Source of the DNA: Chlorokybus atmophyticus
Lineage: Eukaryota > Streptophyta > Chlorokybophyceae > Chlorokybales > Chlorokybaceae
Direction: 5' to 3'
Length of the DNA stretch: 64,000 nt
Assembly: GCA_009103225.1 (NCBI GenBank)
Contig: RHPI01001965.1
Location: forward strand, 568,104 to 632,103
Positions within the stretch are counted from its first letter, which is position 1, and each line of letters opens with the position of its first letter. The translations under genes and the position numbers were made by a program. The notes below the pieces were generated by a model that did not search any database, was not told the origin of the DNA, and saw only the letters and a program-made list of their open reading frames with translations. Shown one piece after another: positions 53,849 through 64,000 of the stretch.

Positions 53849-56622
53849 TTGGAAAGAGAAGCTGCTGCTGCCGAGGAGGCTGCCAAGATAGCTGCAGAGG
53901 CGGCAGCCAAGGCACGTGAGGCGGCCGCCAGGCTTGCGACAGAGGCGGCAGCAGAGCAGCTGGACGCCGGTGGTGAGCGGCCCACCGGCGTCCAGAAGCG
54001 CGTCAATGCTGCCCGCACCAACAACGGGCGCAATAGGAGGTACAAGCGGCGAGCATTCACATGTCACCAAAAGGTATGTTTATGCAATGTGCTTTGTGTA
54101 TTGGTAATAATGCATGCTGTTACTGCTCAGCACAATCAGCGTGTGCATATGCAAGTTTGCTTAGCAGTGTTGTGTGCTGTGTGTACTTGTGACAATGCAT
54201 GCTATCACTGCTCAGCACAATAAGGGTGTGCATTTGCACGTGTACTTAGATGTGCTGCGTGCTGTGACAATGCATGCACGCTCACACACTTGCATGCACG
54301 TGACGCATGTGTATGCGTGCATGCACTGTTGCTGCGTGCTATGTGTCTGACTGGCGTGACCAACAAAGTGTTACATGGCAGCGCAAGTTCATTGACATTG
54401 CCAAGCATCTTGGCATAAAAAGAACCGAGCGCGAGCACGGCATCCACGCCAAGAGCTTGCGGAACTGGCTTAAGCAAGAGCTAGAGATCATGTCTGCATG
54501 TGCAAGTGATTGTAGGCTAAAGGGTGGCGGGAGGACACTCTCAATTCCAGAGCTTGACACTCTTGTGTACAACTACATTGTTGATAAGAGGTCGCGTGGG
54601 TTGGGAGTGACACAAGGCATGATCAGGGTATGTTTATGCATGTGGTACACTTGTGTTTGCATCAAGGGCTGCACGCACTTGCACGCACACACGCACGCGC
54701 ACAGCTGCACCACTCTAGCATGCACACGCACACGGAGCTGAACCATGCACGCACGCACACGCACACGCACTCCCGCACGCACACGCACGCGCACACGCAC
54801 ACACATGCACGCAGCTGCACACACTGACGTACATGGCTGCACCACTCACGCACGCATACACACACGCACGCAGCTGCACACACACATTCACGTACATGGC
54901 TGCACAACTCACGCACGCATACACACACGCACGCAGCTGCACACACACACACTCACGCACGCAGCTGCGCCAGCTGCACACCCACGCACCACTCGCACAC
55001 GCACACGCAGACGCACGCAGCTGCACACACACACGCACTCACACGCACGCAGCTGCACCACTCGTGCCCGCACTCATGCACCCACACGCACACGCACATG
55101 CACACGCAGACGCACGCAGCTGCACACACACGCATTCACACGCACGCATCTGCACCACTCGCGCCCGCACTCATGCACGCACACGCACACACACACACGC
55201 AGCTGCACACACATGCACACACATGCAACAATGCACTGCACACGCACGCGCACACGAACACGTATCTCAAGGGCACAACCACACACACGCACGCTGGTAC
55301 ACTCAGCAAACGCACACACCAGCACTTCAATAGCTCAATCAACATGCATGTGTGCAGCTGGAGGCCAAGCGGCTAGTTGCTGAACACAACGCCAACCTCA
55401 ATGATGATGGCGATAAGTGGCAGTTGAAGGCCTCCCTCAATTGGGTGGTGCGCTTCATGGCGCGCCATGATCTTACTGTACGGGCACGCACTAAAGTAGG
55501 TCAGAAGCTCCCTCGTGATCTCGCACAAAAAGTTGAGGGCCACCGCATGTTCATTACCCTCATGAAGGAGCGGCACAAGTATGCCTCCAGTCAGGTCGTC
55601 AACATGGATGAAGTTCCAGTCACGGTGGACATGCCCGCGACTCGCACGGTCAACCAGCAAGGCAGCCGCACTGTCACCATGAAAACAACAGGTGAGGCAT
55701 GCATGCGCATGCAATCATGCAATCATTGCATGCTGAGGCACACACGTGTGAGTGGGTCGAGGCGGTGATGCGCAAGCGGCCGAAGCGGGTTTTTGGCACG
55801 AGAGCGCTGCTTGTCTGGGATTCCTTTTCAGCACACATGTGTGAGTCCGTGAAAGCAGCAACGCAGGCTGGCGGTATCGATCAAGCTGTCATTCCGGGTG
55901 GGTGTACGCCTATTCTTCAACCTTTGGATGTAGGGGTGAACAAGCCTTTCAAAGACATGCTTCGTGCAAATGTGAGTTGCTAAAATGTGCATGTGCTGAT
56001 GTTGTGAGGAGTGCACAACTCACACGCTAGGTTGCATGTAAGTTTGTGTGCGTACCACCTGGGTGAGCTGCTCTTGGGTAAGGTTGCAATAACGGTTGTC
56101 ATCTTAGGTTGTCAGTCATGATTAACATTGTGCTTTGTTGGTGTATGCAGTGGGCGTTGTGGATGGCAGACCCAGCCAACCATTCCTACACTGCAGGCGG
56201 CAACTTGCGGCACGCGGACTGGTCAACCGTAGTGTCGTGGGTGCATCAGGCTTGGGAGGAGTTGTCAGTGCAGACCATCATCAATGCGTTCAAGAAGGCG
56301 GGCGTGTGTGAAGCTGATTGGACCCCGGAGCAGGTCGTTGATGACAATGCGGACAATGTCGTCGATGTAGATGAGTTGCCGCTGGAGGTACAGGAAGAGC
56401 GTGTGATCTCAGAGTTGGAGAAGTTGCGTGTGCGCGATGAGGCCAATGCTTCAAGGGCTAACCATATCGAGCTGTCCAGTGATGAGAGCGAGCTTGATAG
56501 CATGTGTACTAGCAGTGATGATGATGCACAGGAGGATGACGGTGATGACTCTGATATGATCTTGTGTGGTGAGAGATTACTTGAATTGGATGTTGTTGCT
56601 AGCATGTGTGATTCCCTCGCAC

Positions 56623-56650
<28 letters not shown>
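53849..56650 (+). pseudogene. Pogo-type DDE transposase, probably inactive copy
   Basis: Coding blocks: about 53849-54073 (Ala/Glu-rich, then basic), 54382-54627 (helix-turn-helix region, RKFIDIAKHLG and SLRNWLKQE), 55358-55691 (second DNA-binding helix LNWVVRFMARHDLTVR and first catalytic Asp in VVNMDEVPVTVDMPATR), about 55752-55971 (second Asp in LLVWDSFSAH, third in ILQPLDVGVNKPF) and from 56151 (WALWMADPANH, acidic tail). The stretch of roughly 50-60 residues normally found between the VDMP block and the second Asp is missing, only about 60 bases separate the blocks, and the reading phases do not match there. No in-frame ATG opens the first block, and the last block has no stop before the right terminal repeat. 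These point to a decayed or internally deleted copy. Confidence 0.7.
54660..55320 (+). repeat. CA-rich satellite-like tract in transposase intron
   Basis: About 660 bases are built from ACGCACAC units interspersed with recurrent GCAGCTGCAC motifs, forming longer-period repeats of about 55-70 bases (GCAGCTGCACACAC at several positions). It fills the intron between transposase blocks at 54627 and 55358. Confidence 0.9.
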
Positions 56651-56654
<4 letters not shown>

Positions 56655-56813
56655 GCGCACACAGCAGGCAGCGCGCGTTATATGTCAATACAGTCCCCCT
56701 CAAGGAGGATACTAAAATGGGGGGGGGACTCTAAGGTCAAAACACAGTCCCCCCCCCAAATTTGCTGGGGGGGACTGTGTTCGGGGGGGGACTGTGTTGG
56801 GGTAAATACGGTA

Positions 56814-58356
56814 CTCAAATGGTTAGGTACTTAGAAATTATGGCCGCATTAGTGGTAAAGGCTCTACCGTAAAGCCCTGCTAGACTCTGCAAGAAGTTAC
56901 GGCTAATCTGCCCAGACCGAAGTTAGCTCAAGTCATTTTATAAGCGTTTTCACCACACTTCACCCTTTGAGAGAGTGGTGCAAACGCGCCTGTTAATTAT
57001 TTGGTAAACCAAGAAGTGCACCGAATAGCCCATCCCGTCAGCTTTCCAACAAGCCTACCCACGACCCAAACGGACAAACAATGCGCCCGTACCGGCTATT
57101 CTTAATTAGGTGTCCGAAGTATGCAACACTTACCCTAGTGTGACTCTACATCATCTTGTGGTTCAACACCAATTTATCCACATGCGGCCCTTGGAGTTTT
57201 GTGAAACGGAATTTACCTAAATTCAAAATTCATCATAAATGTTTCATGAATAGTTCGTAGTAATACCATCATCGCAGACACACAATGCATTCTTTCTTGT
57301 GATTGACATTTGCATGCTTATGTGTTTCACGGGGAAGGCGAGTAGTGTAGTGGTAGTGTATATATATAATTTGTCTCGGTGGTGAATTACATAGCATGCC
57401 GTGTGCTATGTATGATTAATGAATGCCACCGTGTGTATAGCTATACATGACACCCCTTGCATGCAACATATGAAGCGTAACATCTTTTGTATACTTGTTG
57501 GAAGATTATCTCTTTATAAAGGCGACAAATCCGCATTTGCGCATGAAGATACAACAAGGGACATTAGGCTCACATTACGCCAATTTTTAGGCATCTTAAA
57601 ACGCATTATAGCGTACGGATGATTACGCGATGATGACGCATGATGTTGCCTCGTGGCGAGGGCAACATCATCCTCTGCATATGTGAGCTCCACCTATAAA
57701 CATCTTAGCAATGGGAAGTGGATGCTGCTAACAAGGTCGCGCTATGCGCAGCTGCCCACAAAATCACGCGCTTGGGTGTATACCTCGTACCACAGGTATT
57801 GGGCACCAGACTTACTGTGCGCCTACTACCGAAATGTCCAAGCTCGTGTGCGGTGTGGCAATCATGTTGTCTCAAGTGTGGGTGCATGAACCTCCTTGTC
57901 CTCACATGGATGCGGTGCTATCGCCGTCTGTCCTTCCAAAGGTAATGGCCATCCATCAGCAGAAACACAATAATAGTAATCCTCACTGCCCCGCCGGCTA
58001 TGTAGCGATCAAGATTCTCCAGGGGCACTAGCAGATTCACAGACGGTTGCAGGCACTTAGCCCGGCAGCGGGCAGTTCTTTGCTGCACGAGAGCAGCAAT
58101 GGGTTTAATAAGGCACAAAGGTAGAGAGGCCGCAGGTTTTAACGAATGGAAGCCGAGCAGGGCACGGCCAAGCAGGGCATTGACGAGCACAGTGCGTTAA
58201 CATGCACCTGCTTTATGCGGTGGGCCTAATGCACCCTTTGTTACAAGCTATGCTCCCTGCAAGTGTTGGTGATACACATGCTGTTGTTACCCAACTTGCT
58301 GCGACAAGTGCTCTAGTCAACCCCATCACCGTGCTCAGATGACCCACAGTCACACT
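56814..58356. other. AT-rich intergenic region
   Basis: It lies between the transposon and the 3' end of the MFSD6-like gene. Short frames at 57419-57622 and 57653-57945 show no recognisable domain. I see no gene. Confidence 0.5.
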
Positions 58357-61293
58357 TCATACTGCACGCAATCGCCCAAGGGACTCTGCGTCTGAAGGCT
58401 GCCCAGAAGAAGAGCTATGCCCACTACCATAACCAAAGTCATTGGTTACAGTATGCAATGCTTTGCGCTTCTGCTGCCGACTGCTCTCGACTACGAGTGC
58501 TGAGTATGCTGATGACGCTAAGCTGGGCTTGTACTTAGTCCGTACGCCAATGAACACCACAGTGCACAAGAGCACAGTGATTGCGCACGATCGGAACAAA
58601 ACAACTGCACGAACGCACGCCATAAGCATGCAATCTTGATACACCAAATGTTGCACAAGTGACACACGTCTCACCTGCACCAAAATGGTCGTACACAGTG
58701 CCACCAATCAACGAACCCACGCCGAAGCCCAGCCCAAATATGCAGCTGGTCATTATGCTCTGCATGGTGCTTTCGAGCCCAGGCGGCGCCAGCTCAGACG
58801 ACTGCAATGTGCCGGAGGCATACGCGCAGCCAAATGTGATGCCGTGCAATGGCTCCACGAACAACACCGTCCAGGCTGAAGGCATGATGGAATAGAAACC
58901 CAGCCTGCGCAACACATACCACATTCAACAATGACATGTTGATGCCGGGCAAGCAATGAGTGCTGACCAACACTGCCAGGAGATGGTACCTTACGAAGTA
59001 ACAGAGAAGTACCAATACAAGCGTGCCTTGAATGGTCAAGAGTTCAATAATCCTGCCGCTGAAGAACAACACAGGGACTTCCGCAATGCATGTGACGGTC
59101 AGCGACAGTCCCATCAAGGTTTTGGAAGCGTGGAGCTCCTGCAGGTATAAAAATAGGTAGTTTTCAATTATTCCCATGCACGCTCCGATGACGCACATGA
59201 TGGCGTAGAAGCTCGCGGTGTAGATGTCCTTGACTACGACCGAGAAAGCCTCGATGTAATGTTGCAAAAAGGTCGGGGCTGCAATTGTGGGCGCTCTTGC
59301 TCGCGAGCGCAACATTGGCTCATCATCGCTGGACGTAGCCCCAGAAACGTTGCCATTATTAGACTCGACTTGAAGCTCTGTTGTCGGGAGCTTCACGAGT
59401 GTAACCCTTTTGCGAAACGGATATATTGTCGCCAGCGCCATCGTCATTGCAGCAACTGCGACACACAATCGCGCTTGCTTGAGCATGACCTTTACACGCC
59501 AACACTTCTTATATCGACAATGGATCTATGTTGTTTCCCTATCCTTGACAAAGTGTAATATAAGGTCATCTGGCAGTGTGCTGCCGAACGACTTGTACTC
59601 ACTGATGATGTGCATGTAGAAGAGGGAATTCATGGCAGTTGCATCGATGACAGCGCCCGTGATAAGGCTGAAAGTGCCCCAACCTACGGCTCCCCACGCT
59701 CGCTGCCACGCCACATTCGTCAGCTCAACGATATGCGACTGGTGATTTCTCAGCTACTCCCACTGTGCAGCTTCCGCATGCTACAATGTCTCATCTGCAC
59801 ATGCGCATGAGGTGCTTGCCTTAACTGTGTATAATCAGTTCAAACGAACAAATATGTGTGCAGCTGATGACGATGAGCGCATGATGACACAACACCCACC
59901 TGCTTGCCAAAATCGCCCTTGTTCTCCAGTATGTCGAGCGCCCCCGAGTCCATCAATGGAGCAGCTGTTGAGTTGAAAGACTGCCGACATAATACATTCT
60001 CCGTTAGCGAGACGAACGTCTTTTCTCTCAAACTCAGCTGAGTTGACTGTTGCTTGCCTCAGACCAAATGACAAGCAGCAGCAGCGGCCAGAAGCCTCGC
60101 GGGTATTTGGTGCAGAAGCGTGCCACCGTCGCCACTGCTAGGGTGCCAAAAAGGATGTACTGCAAATATCACATACTCAGTGCAAAGCAAGGCACTGTTA
60201 CATCCACAAGTCGTCACGCAGAACAGCAAGACAACCTTTTTGTGACCAGTTCTGTCGGCGAGCGCACCCCACAACGGAGCAGTTGTGGCCGAGACAAAAG
60301 GGCGTACCTAGTTGCATGCGAACAACAAGCATGAAGTAGCAGCGCGTACAACCGTTGCTTCTGCAGGCCTTCTCACACATTGTCGAACATGGGTGGGGTT
60401 CAGGGGTTCAGCTTCATAGCTAATGCAAACTACTAGTTATATACTGCATGCATTGCAACTCCTGCTGAACTTATACTCTCAGCCCACTACTGCATATTGC
60501 ATGCCATGTTCAAGCTCAAACAGAGCTCCAGCCGCTACCTCTTGGGCAAGCTGGTAGCCTAAAACTATTAACTGGATGCGTACAACCGTCAAACAGCCCG
60601 GGGGGGGGGATGGCATTATATAATGCNNNNNNNNNNNNNNNNNNNNNNNNNNNNNNNNNNNNNNNNNNNNNNNNNNNNNNNNNNNNNNNNNNNNNNNNNN
60701 NNNNNNNNNNNNNNNNNNNNNNNNNNNNNNNNNNNNNNNNNNNNNNNNNNNNNNNNNNNNNNNNNNNNNNNNNNNNNNNNNNNNNNNNNNNNNNNNNNNN
60801 NNNNNNNNNNNNNNNNNNNNNNNNNNNNNNNNNNNNNNNNNNNNNNNNNNNNNNNNNNNNNNNNNNNNNNNNNNNNNNNNNNNNNNGGGGGGGGGGTATT
60901 GGTAACGTATACCTGCTACTTACCCCAGTGAGAATGCCGATGTACGACTCTGATATTCCAATCATCTTGTAGTAAACTGCACCCACACAATGCATGCCCA
61001 ATGGTTAAGTACCATGCTCTAGCATGTCAAAAGCAAGCAGGTGCAAGCATTGAACACGCTCAGGCAGAGGAGCAACCATGCTGCAGCCGTGGTCTGTTGT
61101 TGCTTCTACCAATACTATGTACAAGTCACAATAGCAAAGAAACAATGCTAGCTGCCAAACCTGGCAGGTAGGGCAGCACGCACACAAGGCTTCCGAAGTA
61201 CCCGCAGTATGCTGCCTTCACCACTAGCAGCCGCCTGTTCACGCCTGGCCACCATCCAGCTTGGTGATGATCATGATGCTCGTCGTCCACCAT
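58357..61293 (-). CDS. Major facilitator superfamily transporter, MFSD6-like
   Basis: Nine exons join in phase: 61161-61293, 60924-60976, 60218-60307, 60058-60159, 59900-59980, 59603-59702, 58990-59455, 58675-58904 and 58357-58604, 500 residues with about 12 hydrophobic segments. Family landmarks: KAAYCGYFGSLVCVLPYLP at the start, MIGISESYIGIL, VRPFVSATTAPLWGALADRT (the MFSD6/LacY-like motif), RAWGAVGWG, VEPLHGITFGCAYASG and FGLGFGVGSLIGGTVYDHFG. The first 11 residues are His/Asp-rich (DDEHHDHH). A cytosolic loop between helices 6 and 7 is acidic/Ser-rich. The intron after 60058 uses a GC donor (GAG|GCAAGC). Intron 2 contains an N gap, but exons 2 and 3 match adjacent family sequence, so no exon is lost. 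The substrate is unknown. Confidence 0.82.
60627..60886. other. Assembly gap (Ns) in MFSD6-like intron 2
   Basis: This is a 260-base N run. It is followed by about ten G and preceded, 16 bases earlier, by about ten G. Confidence 1.
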
Positions 61294-61823
61294 GGCTCCA
61301 AGCGAACATGCGCCGCACCCTCACAACCACCGCCGCCGCTTCTCCCACTCTGCTGACGCTTGAGCTGGCTACTGTACGTGTGTCAGCTGCTGCTTATTGG
61401 CGGCGGCGGCATTGAACTGGAGCGGAACGCCGTGGAAGGAAGGGAAGGCATGCCGAAGAAAGGCAAGACAGGCTTGCTTACAGAGTCGCGTCTGTGTGTT
61501 GGTTGCAGAAGTGCAGCGTTTACAAGCTGGTCTGGGCCAGGGATGCTGCACTGAACCCAGCTGCTGCTGCCCGCAGTGCCCGAGAGGCAATTGCTTTGTT
61601 TACTATTTGTGCAACATGCAGCATTGCTAACCTACTTGCTCGCTTGTCTGCTTGCCTGCCCTCCTTGCTTATAGCATTGGTCCAAAGTAGTTCGAAGCAG
61701 CTGCGGCTGGCTGCCTTGTGAACTTTTGCTTTACACGAACAGCGTCATTGAAAGCATACTGACGGCTCTTGCGGCATGCATGCACATGTGCTTAAGCACT
61801 GCTGGGACATTCATACATTGCAG
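61294..61823. other. Divergent intergenic region, probably with 5' exons of the plus-strand gene
   Basis: It contains the MFSD6-like promoter and presumably the first exons of the gene ending at 62843. A stretch at 61508-61590 reads KCSVYKLVWARDAALNPAA after a plausible acceptor (GGTTGCAG), and ATGCCGAAGAAAGG at 61450 could start an upstream exon, but the joins are not secure. Confidence 0.35.
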
Positions 61824-62843
61824 CAAAGCATGCGCAAAAACTCTACAATACTTGTCGGACTTGCGGGTAGTTGATGCATTGAATCACGCAGTGAAAAATA
61901 GTTGGGAGTACCGAGTGAACCACAAGCTCCCCGCCAACGATCTCGCGGCCGCGGCGAGCCTCCTGAGCGTGGTCCATCTCTTCAAGGGAGTGCCCGAGCA
62001 GGAAGAGCGCGCGGACGTGTACTGGCGCACTCCCGACAACATTTCCCTCAAAGAGCGCGGAGGTGGTGCCGACCTCCTTGAACTAAAGGTACACACCACT
62101 GTGCTGGTTATTCGGCACAGACTGAAACTACGTGTATCTGGAAATAACAACACACCTATACCATATGTACAGTAGCAGTTCAAGTGACCACACCCATCAA
62201 TAATAGTAACTACACTCTCACCAGTGACACCCACTGGCAGACCACCTCCAAGCACTGGAGGTGGTCTGCCAGTGCTTCTGAGAACAAAAGCAATCCATAA
62301 TGCCATCAAGCTACCAAGCTGCCAACCCAAAGCCTGCAACGCATTTGTTTCTACTCAACTGTAGACCACTTTGCCGCCAAAGTGGTCTACAGTTGAATAC
62401 CAACATACAACATTGACTGCATGTGACAGGTTTGCAAGGCGCAGCATCCTCAGTGCTTTGGGCTGGAAGATTGGGTGAAGCATGCTGTGGACGGGCAGGC
62501 GGACTTGGAAAGCAAGCTGTTGATGGAGGGGCTGCATCCGACTGCGCTGACGGACTCCCTGGCATCGCCTCTGCGCATCATCACGCGCAAGCGACGTGTG
62601 CAGGCCAAAATGTCCATTGCTCAGGGCGTCAAGCTGGAGCAAACTGATTTGGTCATTGAATTTGTTGGCACAAACATCCCGCCCTCGCACTGGCGAAGCA
62701 TAGCTCTTGGCGGCAAGGCTCCTGAAAGCCTGCAAGCTGCCCTCCCAATGCTTGCCCAAGCGGGTCTCCCCAACTCCAATGCGAGCACCGTGTTTGTAGG
62801 AGCATACCCCGCGCTCTTCAACTACATCCTGCAGGGAGGATGA
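61824..62843 (+). CDS. Unrecognised protein (two 3' exons secure, 5' end unresolved)
   Basis: Exons about 61824-62088 and 62430-62843 join at phase 0 (GAACTAAAG|GTACAC to GACAG|GTTTGC) and end in TGA. The encoded segment of about 225 residues is globular in composition: a helical first part (DALNHAVKNSWEYRVNHKLP; LLSVVHLFKGVPEQEE), then LEDWVKHAVDG, a basic ITRKRRVQAK segment, and TDLVIEFVGTNIPPSHWRS near the end. I do not recognise the family. The acceptor at 61824 is a choice; 61871 is an alternative. The intron between the two exons carries two perfect hairpins. Confidence 0.5.
62232..62274. repeat. Perfect 18-bp inverted repeat, intron hairpin 1
   Basis: Arms CACTGGCAGACCACCTCC and GGAGGTGGTCTGCCAGTG are fully complementary with a 7-base loop. 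Confidence 0.9.
62355..62396. repeat. Perfect 19-bp inverted repeat, intron hairpin 2
   Basis: Arms TCAACTGTAGACCACTTTG and CAAAGTGGTCTACAGTTGA are fully complementary with loop CCGC. It shares the core AGACCAC/GTGGTCT with hairpin 1, 80 bases upstream in the same intron. Confidence 0.9.
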
Positions 62844-63621
62844 AAGCTGAAGTAATGCAACTCTGAAGGTATGGTTGTTGATTGCCGTTGAAGTTTGTTG
62901 GCTCGGCAGCAGCGGCTATAACATCAAGGGCTGGTGCTGCAGTGCTCAGCAGAAACTGCTCACAAGAGATACAATAAGATTGACAAGGAAACCTGCCCTT
63001 ACGCGGATCTCCATTAGTATCTTTTTACTAATATAGCGTCGAGATGCGCCGCACAGCCAGATGTTTTGTGTGTTGGTGCCGCACTACTGGTACAAGCTGA
63101 GCCACGGACGGCATGCAGCTCTTAGCTAAGTCAGGTTGCACCCTTACGTCAACTGCTAGTCGTTGCATAGAGAGTATATAGCTGCCAAGGCAGTAGTCTA
63201 CTTATTGCAATAGTCTGCTTAATGGTGAGTACCAGGATGATTGAGCTTTGTACGAACCAGTGCACACATCATCATGACTGATAGCAGCCTCACACCTGCG
63301 GTGTCAAATTATGGACATATATTCGTGCTGTTACATTGTGAAATCAGGCAACTCGCAATGCTACTCCATGCAGGGATGTGTGAACAGTCACCAGCAACTC
63401 AGCAGCCAGGTGTCGACCGACCCATTGATGTGCAAACGAGGCATTCTGCCAAAGCTGCAGGCCAGGCCCAAATGTATAAAAGCCCAAAGCTGAACACTGC
63501 ACACTACTATGATATATAAACAACGGGTCCTTTAAGTATACACAACCAACCATTATTTGGTCTAAGTGGCGCACGTAACACATTGCTGCTTATTGACACT
63601 AAACGTCAACACCACTGACCA
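62844..63621. other. Convergent intergenic region
   Basis: It lies between the stops of the unrecognised plus-strand gene and the RecN-like gene. Short frames only; no gene or clear signal seen. Confidence 0.5.
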
Positions 63622-64000
63622 TCAATTAATGTGCGCAAAATGGTTAGACTTGGCCATCATGTCGTCCAAGTCGACCCAGTGGTTGCCGTTGTTGTCAGAC
63701 CTAACATCGCGGTTGAGCTGCATCTGCTCAGCCAAATTGTTCATCCTGTCAAGCCCCTTGACACTCTGAAGCAGGATGCCATCATGGCCATTGCCGTTGC
63801 CATGGCCGTTCGGCTGCAAGCGCTCCATTCTGCTCCTCCACAGCTGCGCAGCATTTGTGATGAGCTCTGCTGCCGCGTCTGTGCCCATCCCCAACATCTG
63901 ACTGATCTCCTGAACGCGCTCGTGCTCGGAGGTCAGGTTCTGAATTGCCGTGATGGCACGACCGTCATCAGTCTTGTGCTTGACCACCTTGAGGTGCTTG
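63622..64000 (-). CDS. recN: RecN-like DNA repair ATPase, C-terminal part (runs off the window)
   Basis: RecN is an SMC-like ATPase for double-strand break repair; algae and plants carry a nuclear gene of bacterial origin, often plastid-targeted. Only the last exon or exons are visible, open from the window edge to TGA at 63622. The sequence KVVKHKTDDGRAITAIQNL followed by SEHERVQEISQMLGMGT matches the RecN C-terminus (V-K, DGR, RVQEIARML). The last 55 or so residues, with a Gly/Asn/His-rich linker, extend beyond the bacterial end. The start and any transit peptide are outside the window. Confidence 0.72.
   Translation of the reverse strand, partial: KHLKVVKHKTDDGRAITAIQNLTSEHERVQEISQMLGMGTDAAAELITNAAQLWRSRMERLQPNGHGNGNGHDGILLQSVKGLDRMNNLAEQMQLNRDVRSDNNGNHWVDLDDMMAKSNHFAHIN

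Larger units (their letters stand above)
53542..56811 (+). mobile_element. Pogo-like (Tc1/mariner superfamily) DNA transposon
   Basis: The 3.27-kb element is bounded by TA on both sides (53540-53541 and 56812-56813), the target duplication of Tc1/mariner elements. Terminal inverted repeats begin CCGTATTTGCCCCAACACAG on the left and the complement of CCGTATTTACCCCAACACAG on the right, followed by C-runs. Subterminal regions (53560-53690 and 56685-56800) hold several copies of the motif ACACAGTCCCCCCC in both orientations. The interior encodes a CENP-B/pogo-type transposase split by introns, one of them about 730 bases of CA-rich repeats. See the transposase entry for signs that this copy is defective. 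Confidence 0.85.

Noticed and set aside
54745-55383. Long open frames of Thr/His/Arg or Cys/Val composition on both strands
   Set aside because: They are translations of the CA-rich repeat, open in several frames at once with no stop-containing unit, and lie in a transposase intron.

Overview
The window is nuclear DNA of a photosynthetic eukaryote, most likely a green-lineage alga. Genes are cut into many short exons with canonical splice sites, and I rebuilt about 70 introns by matching splice sites, reading phase and protein-family conservation. Several products carry plastid-type N-termini (a carotenoid-isomerase-family protein, a Rieske oxygenase, a bifunctional-nuclease-like protein), and there is a HEN1-type small-RNA methyltransferase and a RecN-like protein. 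I cannot name the species or choose between chlorophyte and streptophyte algae. Three assembly gaps (18651-18895, 39299-39463, 60627-60886) are each bordered by poly-G runs. Gene-rich parts are more GC-rich. The flanks 1-6.7 kb, 38.6-40.9 kb and 49.9-57.6 kb are AT-rich and gene-poor.

Layout. 6.8-8.1 kb (-): proteasome assembly chaperone 3. 9.1-11.4 kb (-): a basic plus coiled-coil protein that may be a CENP-Q/U-type kinetochore subunit. 12.4-14.0 kb (+): TENA_E-type thiamin-salvage protein with a tandemly duplicated first exon. 14.5-16.5 kb (-): SGNH/GDSL esterase of the IAH1 type with a spliced-on membrane anchor. 17.4-19.7 kb (+): 2-oxoglutarate/Fe(II) oxygenase. 20.5-21.8 kb (-): unrecognised gene. 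22.1-22.9 kb: oxygenase pseudogene. 23.1-28.1 kb (-): PEX6. 29.5-33.4 kb (-): HEN1. 34.8-38.4 kb (-): CRTISO-family isomerase in 14 exons. 41.2-41.6 kb (-) and 41.8-43.6 kb (+): a divergent pair, a small plastid-type protein and a VHL-beta-domain/bifunctional-nuclease fusion. 46.4-49.0 kb (-): plastid Rieske oxygenase. 53.5-56.8 kb: pogo-like DNA transposon bounded by TA. 58.4-61.3 kb (-): MFSD6-like transporter. 61.8-62.8 kb (+): unrecognised gene. 63.6 kb to the window end (-): 3' end of a RecN-like gene.

There is no operon-style organisation; these are independent housekeeping, organelle and RNA-silencing genes. The 17-28 kb block records a duplication of a tail-to-tail oxygenase/PEX6 pair: each half keeps one intact gene and a broken copy of the other. 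The most unusual items are the VHL-beta/BFN fusion with a preserved hydroxyproline-pocket signature, the duplicated first exon of the TENA gene, the membrane-anchored esterase, and a set of perfect short-loop inverted repeats, several of them inside introns. All gene models are by eye; no transcript data or database search was available.
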